This document shows positions 13,219-18,279 of a stretch of DNA of 18,279 bases, piece by piece. Below the pieces are notes generated by a model, which saw only the letters and a program-made list of their open reading frames with translations, had not been told where the DNA came from and did no database searches. Position 1 is the first letter of the stretch, and each line of letters starts with the position of its first letter. Origin of the DNA: Kiritimatiellia bacterium (GTDB taxonomy: Bacteria; Verrucomicrobiota; Kiritimatiellia; SLAD01); assembly GCA_007125875.1 (NCBI GenBank), contig SLCI01000206.1, forward strand, positions 1-18,279, written 5' to 3'. The position numbers and the translations under genes were made by a program.

Positions 13219-14025
13219 ATGATAGAAAAAGGTAAAACCTATGTGGTGATGGGCCTGCTGGACTGCGACTCGATTGCCTACGCCATTGGCCAGGTCGTCG
13301 AGCAGTGGGGCGGCAACGTCATCTACACGGTGCAAAACGAGCGCATGCGCAAAATCTTCTTTGACCGCAACAAGAGCTGGGCACAAGAAGACAAAGATCG
13401 CCTCAACATCCGTTACTGTGATGTGACGGTTGAGGACGAGGTGCGTCAAGTGTTTGAGGACATCGGCCCGATCGCCGGCGTCACTCACTCGATCGCATAT
13501 GCCAATCCGAAAACGTGCTTGGGACCGGAATTCCATACCAGCGCGATTGAGGACCTCAAGAACGGGTTTCACATCAGCGCAGCCTCGCTCGCTACCGTGG
13601 CTCGCTATGCGCAGCCACAGATGGCGGAAGGTGGCAGCATCGTCACGCTAAGCTTTGCCGCGCAGGTGGCGTTTGCCTATTACAACTGGATGGGCGTGAA
13701 CAAGGCGGCCTTGGAGGCGACCGTTCGCGCGCTGGCGCGTCGACATGGTCGCGATTTGGTGCGCGTGAATGCAGTCTCGGCCGGTCCGTTGAGCACAAAG
13801 GCGGCCGGCGCCATCCCCGGTTTCGAGGAACTTGGCAATACGTGGAGTCGTATCAGCCCATTACCCTGGGATCCGGAACGGGACAAGATCGAAGTCGCCA
13901 ATGCGGCGGCCTTCTTGATGGGCCCCTACGCCAAACAAATTAGCGGACAGGTGATCTATGTCGACGGCGGCGCCTCCATTATCGGCGGCGAATTACTACC
14001 GCATGAGCGACCTGGTTCGGCCTGA
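13219..14025 (+). CDS. fabI: enoyl-ACP reductase, FabI-like (divergent active site)
   Basis: FabI reduces trans-2-enoyl-ACP with NADH in the last step of each fatty-acid elongation cycle. The 268-residue short-chain dehydrogenase fold has the FabI hallmarks THSIAYANP (about 89-97), the Y155-x6-K162 pair in YYNWMGVNKAALEA, and RVNAVSAGPLSTKAAGAIPGF (about 182-202). It ends with GQVIYVDGGASI. Two parts differ from typical FabI. The N-terminal cofactor loop reads MGLLDCDSIAYAIG where G(V/I)AN..SIA is usual, and the position of E. coli Tyr146 appears to be Phe (SFAAQ). The catalytic pair is intact, so it is probably active. A strong GGAAGGAG site precedes ATG 13219. Other short-chain reductases are less likely because of the Y-x6-K spacing. 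Confidence 0.85.
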   Translation: MIEKGKTYVVMGLLDCDSIAYAIGQVVEQWGGNVIYTVQNERMRKIFFDRNKSWAQEDKDRLNIRYCDVTVEDEVRQVFEDIGPIAGVTHSIAYANPKTCLGPEFHTSAIEDLKNGFHISAASLATVARYAQPQMAEGGSIVTLSFAAQVAFAYYNWMGVNKAALEATVRALARRHGRDLVRVNAVSAGPLSTKAAGAIPGFEELGNTWSRISPLPWDPERDKIEVANAAAFLMGPYAKQISGQVIYVDGGASIIGGELLPHERPGSA

Positions 14026-14049
14026 CATATCTAGCGGCTTCTACGCTTC

Positions 14050-14085
14050 GCGGGCAGGCCTTTGGACAAGGGTCTGCCCGCTTTT
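14050..14085 (+). terminator. intrinsic terminator after fabI
   Basis: GCGGGCAGGCCTTT (14050-14063) pairs with AAGGGTCTGCCCGC (14068-14081) around a GGAC loop, giving a 14 bp stem with two G-T pairs, followed by TTTT. It lies 24 bp after the fabI stop and ends the eno-fabI unit. Confidence 0.9.
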
Positions 14086-14105
14086 CGTTCGCCCCACGGG
14101 CTCTC

Positions 14106-14134
14106 TTGTATAAGGCCCCAGCATAGAGTACGAT
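14106..14134 (+). promoter_or_regulatory. probable promoter of the EI(Ntr) gene
   Basis: TTGTAT (14106-14111) and TACGAT (14129-14134) are spaced by 17 bp just after the fabI terminator. Transcription would start about 35 nt before the ATG at 14176. Matches to the sigma70 consensus are partial. Confidence 0.45.
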
Positions 14135-14175
14135 ACTCCGCCAATGAACTACCGTTTCGAGAGAGAAGTAATTCC

Positions 14176-16455
14176 ATGCGCTCCAAAGATAATGTTGATC
14201 TAATTTGCGATATCGCGGAGCTGGCAGGCTTGTTCGAGCGCAGCAGTAGCCTCACCGACTTCCTGGATACGGCCACCAGCATCATTGCGTGGCACATGAA
14301 AGCGGCGGTTTGCTCGATTTATTTGTTCGATGAATCATCTCAGGAGCTGGTGTTACGCGCCACACAAGGACTGGACGCTAGTGCTGTCGGGAATGTTCGC
14401 CTGCAATTAGGCGAAGGTATTACCGGTTTGGCATTGAAAGAATTGCGTCCGATCTGTGAAGGCACGGGGTCACGCAATCCCTCCTTCAAGTATATTCCGA
14501 ATATTCATGAGGAGCAGTACGAGGCTTTTCTGGCCGTGCCGATTTTACGGGGCTTGGTGCGTGTAGGCGTGCTCGTCGCGCAGGATCCCGAGCCCAACTA
14601 TTTTGACGAAAATGATGTCAAAGCACTTCGCGCCATCGCTGGCCAGCTAGCGACGACGATTGAAAATGCCAACCTGCTGATGACCATGCACGAAGAGCAG
14701 GAACAGGGTGGCGCGGCGCCCGAAACCCCGATTCTGCCCCGTTTTATGCGCGGCAAAACCATTTCCGAAGGGCTTTGCATGGGACGCGGTTCCGTGATTG
14801 GGACGATTGACGAAGAGGCATTAAGAGCCTTCGATGAAGACCCCACTCCACGCACGTTGGATGATTTTCGTCGCGCACTGAAAGAGACCGAAGATCAATT
14901 GGCAGCCTTGCAGCGCGACCTGGAGGAAGAGCTGTCTGACGTCGCCTCCCTGATCTTCAGCGCGCACTTGCTGATTTTAAAGGATACCCAATTTTCGGGT
15001 GCGGTCGAAAGTTTGATTGAAAGCGGAACCCCACCACAAAAGGCCGTCTCTCAGATTATCCACAAATATATTAATCTCTTCGGCAAGAACCCGAATCCGC
15101 GTTTGCAGGAAAAGGTGCTGGATTTGAAGGATCTTGGACACCGTTTGTTGCTTAATTTGATGTCGCACGACTCAGATTTAGCGGATTACGAGGGCCGTAT
15201 CATTGTGGCGGAGGAGTTGTTACCCTCGGCTTTGTTAAAACTTGCTGCACAGCGGGCGGCTGGCCTGGTGCTGTTGAGTGGCAGTGTGACATCTCATGTA
15301 TCTATTCTCGCGCGCTCGCTACGCATACCCACCGTGCTGGTCGATGACGGGCAACTCCTCTGCATTGCTGAAGATCGAAGTTTATTAATCGATGCGCTGC
15401 AGGGAACACTGTTCATTGATCCGGATGACGATGTACGCGAATCGTATGCCCGATTAATCGAAGAACAACGGCGAATCGAACTGCTTGAGCCCCAAGTCGA
15501 CCCGGAAACACGGTCACGCGACGGCGTGCGGGTGCGCCTCTACGCCAACATCAACTTGTTGAGCGATCTAAATCATGCCACACGTCTAAAAGCCGAAGGC
15601 ATTGGGCTCTACCGCAGTGAGTTCCCCTTCATCGTACGCGACAACTTTCCTTCTGAGGAAGAGCAGACACGCATTTACAGCAAGTTGGTCGAGCGCATGC
15701 CCGGCCGAACGATTACCCTGCGCACACTGGATGTGGGAGGTGACAAATCACTTTCTTATGTCCAAGCGCACGACGAAGCGAATCCGTTTCTGGGATTGCG
15801 CGCCATTCGATTCTCACTTCGGAATCGGCCCGTATTCGCGCAACAGCTGCGCGCCATGCTGCGGGCCGGCGCATCGCAACCTATCCGCATCATGTTTCCC
15901 TTAATTTCCTCGCTAGATGATTTCATTCATGCGCGCGAAGTGGTGTACGAGTGTATTGAGCAACTACGGGAAGAAGGAACGCCGCACAATAGTCGTCCGG
16001 AACTCGGGGTCATGATTGAATTGCCATCCGCAATCGAAATGATTGAGGAACTCACCCGCGAAACGGACTTTATCAGCATCGGCACCAACGACTTGATTCA
16101 GTACTTGTTGGCCGTCGACCGAACGAACGAGCAAATTTCCGATCTCTATGTGCCGTATCATCCGGCCGTGTTGCGGGCGCTGCATCGCTCCATCGATGCC
16201 GCCGTGCGCGCCGGCAACGATGTCTCGGTCTGCGGTGATGCCGCGACTGATCCACACATGGTCGTATTTTTGATCGGTTGTGGTTTAAGAACGTTCAGCG
16301 TTGATGCGCGACATATCCCGCATGTGCAGCAGCTAGTCCAGCGCACCGAAGTGGAAGAAGCGCGAAAAATCGCCATGCAAGCCCTACGTTTGAGCCGCAT
16401 CAGTGAGATCGAAAAGTTTTTTGAGGAGCAAAATCGCCGTGTAACAGAGGAGTGA
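14176..16455 (+). CDS. ptsP: GAF-domain phosphoenolpyruvate-protein phosphotransferase (EI-Ntr, PtsP type)
   Basis: The protein takes phosphate from PEP and passes it to an HPr/NPr carrier, starting a regulatory PTS cascade. The 759 residues contain a GAF sensor domain (about 18-172, with LQLGEGITGLAL and AFLAVPILRG), the EI N-terminal domain (about 193-430) with the phosphorylated histidine H374 in SGSVTSHVSILARS, and the PEP-binding barrel. Barrel motifs are GIGLYRSEFPFI, LRTLDVGGDKSLSY, NPFLGLRAIRFSL, GVMIELPSAIEM, SIGTNDLIQYLLAVDR and the catalytic C686 in VSVCGDAATDP. The final motif differs from the common CGE(L/M)AGDP. ATG at 14176 follows GAGAGAAG; an in-frame ATG at 14062 would start inside the fabI terminator. 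No HPr or EIIA gene is visible nearby. Upstream lies enolase, which makes its substrate. Confidence 0.93.
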   Translation: MRSKDNVDLICDIAELAGLFERSSSLTDFLDTATSIIAWHMKAAVCSIYLFDESSQELVLRATQGLDASAVGNVRLQLGEGITGLALKELRPICEGTGSRNPSFKYIPNIHEEQYEAFLAVPILRGLVRVGVLVAQDPEPNYFDENDVKALRAIAGQLATTIENANLLMTMHEEQEQGGAAPETPILPRFMRGKTISEGLCMGRGSVIGTIDEEALRAFDEDPTPRTLDDFRRALKETEDQLAALQRDLEEELSDVASLIFSAHLLILKDTQFSGAVESLIESGTPPQKAVSQIIHKYINLFGKNPNPRLQEKVLDLKDLGHRLLLNLMSHDSDLADYEGRIIVAEELLPSALLKLAAQRAAGLVLLSGSVTSHVSILARSLRIPTVLVDDGQLLCIAEDRSLLIDALQGTLFIDPDDDVRESYARLIEEQRRIELLEPQVDPETRSRDGVRVRLYANINLLSDLNHATRLKAEGIGLYRSEFPFIVRDNFPSEEEQTRIYSKLVERMPGRTITLRTLDVGGDKSLSYVQAHDEANPFLGLRAIRFSLRNRPVFAQQLRAMLRAGASQPIRIMFPLISSLDDFIHAREVVYECIEQLREEGTPHNSRPELGVMIELPSAIEMIEELTRETDFISIGTNDLIQYLLAVDRTNEQISDLYVPYHPAVLRALHRSIDAAVRAGNDVSVCGDAATDPHMVVFLIGCGLRTFSVDARHIPHVQQLVQRTEVEEARKIAMQALRLSRISEIEKFFEEQNRRVTEE

Positions 16456-16468
16456 ACTTACTCCTTTT
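16448..16468 (+). terminator. small hairpin plus T-run across the convergent stops
   Basis: AGGAGT (16448-16453) pairs with ACTCCT (16460-16465) around GAACTT, followed by more T residues. The 6 bp stem includes the first base of the ptsP TGA, and the loop holds most of both convergent stop codons. It could act as a weak terminator for ptsP only, since the minus strand lacks a T-run. It may also be chance. Confidence 0.4.
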
Positions 16469-16652
16469 CGCGGGCGCAGGAATCTCCTTTGCCACCACAT
16501 GCGGCACAAGAAATAGGCTCCCCATCAAAATCACGCGCGGCAGCGCCACAAGACCGAAAGGTCTTGTTTCGGAAAATTAATCCGACAGCCATTCCAAGGA
16601 AACAAAGTCCCAGAATCACCAGCACGACAAAGATGTAAGTAAGCAATTGCAT
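16458..16652 (-). CDS. nqrM: small membrane protein, NqrM-like (DUF539) Na+-NQR maturation factor
   Basis: The 64-residue protein has one N-terminal membrane helix (LLTYIFVVLVILGLCFLGMAV, about 3-23), then GLIFRNKTFR and a cysteine-rich tail with C35 (SCG), C49 and C52 (CAACGG) and C59. This order of helix, IF(x)N/K, SCG and clustered cysteines resembles NqrM, which is needed to build the Fe/Cys4 centre of the sodium-pumping NADH:quinone reductase. The match rests on my memory of a short family, so the name is tentative. The gene is convergent with ptsP (stops 2 bp apart) and divergent from glgX. It lacks a ribosome site; a TTGACA/TACCGT promoter ends 6 nt before the ATG. No nqr structural genes are in the window. 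Confidence 0.6.
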   Translation of the reverse strand: MQLLTYIFVVLVILGLCFLGMAVGLIFRNKTFRSCGAAARDFDGEPISCAACGGKGDSCAREKE

Positions 16653-16658
16653 AGTGAA

Positions 16659-16687
16659 ACGGTACGGTGCCAGTTAGTGATTGTCAA
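16659..16687 (-). promoter_or_regulatory. probable nqrM promoter, possibly leaderless
   Basis: On the minus strand TTGACA (16687-16682) and TACCGT (16664-16659) are 17 bases apart, and the -10 box ends six bases before the ATG. The arrangement mirrors the vapBC promoter, including the similar bases between -10 and ATG (TTCACT versus TTCATT). Confidence 0.45.
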
Positions 16688-16710
16688 TTCGTGCAAGCAC
16701 CTACTAGATT
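16681..16710 (+). promoter_or_regulatory. possible glgX promoter
   Basis: TTGTCA (16681-16686) and TAGATT (16705-16710) are spaced by 18 bp, which would give a leader of about 32 nt. The boxes overlap the divergent nqrM promoter. The match is only moderate. Confidence 0.35.
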
Positions 16711-16748
16711 ATCCCCCCCAAAATTAACTACAGATGATTTAATCCTTT

Positions 16749-18279
16749 ATGAAAAAACTAATTCGAAAAGCAGTCAATCGCGGCCGAGAAGACCGCATTC
16801 AACTTCCCTTCCCTGTGCCCTATGGAGCCCACGTAGTGGATCCCGGCGTCATCTTTACCCTGTTTAGTCGTCATGCTGAGCGCGTCTGGTTAATGTTGTT
16901 CGACCAGCCTCATTCAGACACGCCAATCGCCGAATACGAGCTGAAACCGGAAGTCAACCGGTTAGGCGATGTCTGGCACATCCATATTCCCAATGCGCAG
17001 GCGGGGCACTACTACTGTTATCGACTGGATGGCACGGCGCCCGAAGGAATCGAGCGCGGCTATGATCCAGAACAGTGGGTGCTGGACCCGTATGCCCAAG
17101 CTGTCGTTGGAGCCCCCAAGTGGGGCGATACCTTCAATCTGCCTCCCGGCGTCTTCCCCAAGAATGGCGCAAAATTCCCCAAAGGCATGATCGTGGATGA
17201 CGACTTTGACTGGAGAGACGATACGCCGCCCAGCGTTCCCTTGGCCGATTCAGTCATTTATGAGGCGCACCTGCGCGGCTTTACCGCACAGTCCAGCTCA
17301 GGCGTGCGGCATCCTGGAACCTATCGGGGCTTTATGGAGAAGATCCCCTATCTCAAGTCGCTCGGGATCACCGCCGTCGAACTCATGCCCATCCAAGAGT
17401 TTGACGAAATGGAGTACTATTACGCCAACGACGTTCGCCAGCATTTGCGCAACTACTGGGGCTACAGCACCGTCAACTTTTTCGCCCCCAATGCGCGCTA
17501 TGCTACCGAGAGCTTGCATGGTCAACAGGTAAAAGAATTCAAAGAGCTCGTGAGGGAACTGCACAAGGCAGGCATCGAGGTCATCCTGGATGTCGTCTAC
17601 AACCACACCGCCGAGGGCGGCCACGGCGGGCCAGTTTATTCATTCCGCGGACTCGATCCGTCGATCTACTACATGCTTGAAGATGACGGCAAACATTATC
17701 GCAACTACACCGGCTGCGGAAATACGGTGAACTGCAATCACCCGATCGTACGTGACTTTATTATCGACAGCCTACGCCACTGGGTTACGGAGTATCATGT
17801 CGACGGCTTTCGTTTTGATCTCGCTTCAATCTTTGCGCGTGCGCCGAATGGCGACGTCTTGAACAATCCTCCCATTGTTGAGGCTATTGCCGAGGATCCC
17901 GTGCTGCAACATACAAAGCTCATCGCAGAGGCGTGGGACGCGGCCGGACTCTATCAAGTCGGCTCCTTCCCGCACCCCCGCTGGTCGGAATGGAACGGGC
18001 GCTATCGGGACGATGTTCGCAACTTCTGGCGCGGCGGCGTAGGCGCCTTGAGCGGTTTTGCTACACGGCTGGCTGGCAGTGGCGACTTGTATGATCATAG
18101 CGGCCAAGCTCCGATGAAATCCATCAACTTCATCACATCACATGACGGCTTCCCTATGGCCGACCTCGTCAGCTACAACGAAAAGCATAATGAGGCAAAC
18201 GGTGAAGAAAACCGAGACGGCGACAACCACAATCATAGCTATAACTACGGAGTTGAAGGGCCAACGGATGACCCGAAGA
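16749..18279 (+). CDS. glgX: glycogen debranching enzyme, isoamylase type (GlgX), 3' end beyond window
   Basis: This is a GH13 enzyme that hydrolyses alpha-1,6 branches, most likely in glycogen trimmed by phosphorylase. I translated the frame from ATG 16749 and it runs open for 510 codons to the window edge, about 70-75% of a full GlgX. An N-terminal CBM48-like domain (about 20-150) starts with the typical FPVPYGAHVVDPGVIFTLFS. The catalytic barrel starts at SVIYEAHLRGFT (about 168) and shows region I DVVYNH (281-286), region II DGFRFDLAS with nucleophile D357, region III LIAEAWD with acid/base E394, and region IV FITSHDGF with H465/D466. All catalytic residues seen are intact. The ribosome site is weak. 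Related pullulanases or bacterial isoamylases share these motifs, so the subfamily is likely but not certain. Confidence 0.9.
   Translation, partial: MKKLIRKAVNRGREDRIQLPFPVPYGAHVVDPGVIFTLFSRHAERVWLMLFDQPHSDTPIAEYELKPEVNRLGDVWHIHIPNAQAGHYYCYRLDGTAPEGIERGYDPEQWVLDPYAQAVVGAPKWGDTFNLPPGVFPKNGAKFPKGMIVDDDFDWRDDTPPSVPLADSVIYEAHLRGFTAQSSSGVRHPGTYRGFMEKIPYLKSLGITAVELMPIQEFDEMEYYYANDVRQHLRNYWGYSTVNFFAPNARYATESLHGQQVKEFKELVRELHKAGIEVILDVVYNHTAEGGHGGPVYSFRGLDPSIYYMLEDDGKHYRNYTGCGNTVNCNHPIVRDFIIDSLRHWVTEYHVDGFRFDLASIFARAPNGDVLNNPPIVEAIAEDPVLQHTKLIAEAWDAAGLYQVGSFPHPRWSEWNGRYRDDVRNFWRGGVGALSGFATRLAGSGDLYDHSGQAPMKSINFITSHDGFPMADLVSYNEKHNEANGEENRDGDNHNHSYNYGVEGPTDDPK

Noticed and set aside
1..18279. tRNA, rRNA or 4.5S RNA genes
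   Set aside because: I saw no cloverleaf-like region or conserved rRNA/SRP RNA segment in any intergenic stretch, although I had no covariance search.

Overview
The window comes from a bacterium with moderately high GC and a Gram-negative style envelope: it carries an AsmA-type envelope protein and an NqrM-like Na+-NQR maturation factor. The mix of an RdgC-like protein, an oligoribonuclease, a GAF-type EI(Ntr) and an isoamylase-type GlgX, together with GTAG-headed REP-like repeats, would suit a proteobacterium or a PVC-group lineage (Verrucomicrobiota/Kiritimatiellota). That placement is a low-confidence inference; nothing in the window fixes the taxon.

Layout. (1) Positions 8-3871, minus strand: an information-processing operon reading rdgC-like, ffh, rpsP, khpA, trmD. 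Gaps are short or the genes overlap (17 bp, 86 bp, an ATGA overlap, and a start just after a stop). rimM, which usually sits between khpA and trmD, is absent and there is no room for it. (2) Positions 3872-5549: a repeat-rich island. A vapBC-type toxin-antitoxin operon (minus strand) lies between two ~230 bp near-identical direct repeats. Each long repeat is followed by small GTAG-headed hairpins and by a second hairpin family. (3) Positions 5550-9363, plus strand: a 1061-residue AsmA/TamB-like protein and, 10 bp downstream, an Orn-type oligoribonuclease. (4) Positions 9364-9816: a second non-coding block with four more REP-like hairpins. (5) Positions 9817-11767: a divergent pair of RNA methyltransferase genes with 37 bp between starts, a TrmA/RlmD-type m5U enzyme (minus) and a SpoU/TrmH-type 2'-O-methyltransferase (plus). 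(6) Positions 11885-14025, plus strand: eno and fabI, ended by a clear intrinsic terminator. (7) Positions 14176-16455: a GAF-EI phosphotransferase (ptsP type), convergent with a small NqrM-like gene whose stop is 2 bp away. (8) From 16749 to the window end: a glycogen debranching enzyme (glgX type), incomplete at the right edge.

How the genes fit together. The left operon couples ribosome and tRNA maturation (S16, TrmD, KhpA) to protein targeting (Ffh). The centre adds rRNA methylation and RNA turnover. The right side is central carbon metabolism and its control: enolase makes PEP, the EI(Ntr) protein consumes PEP as a phosphodonor, FabI closes the fatty-acid elongation cycle, and GlgX opens glycogen.

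The most unusual material is non-coding. At least eight dispersed GTAG-headed hairpins, one pair showing a compensatory base change, and the long direct repeats bracketing vapBC look like a REP/RAYT-type mobile repeat landscape, although no transposase is present here. Two genes (the antitoxin and nqrM) have TTGACA promoters whose -10 boxes end only 6 nt before the ATG, which predicts leaderless transcripts.
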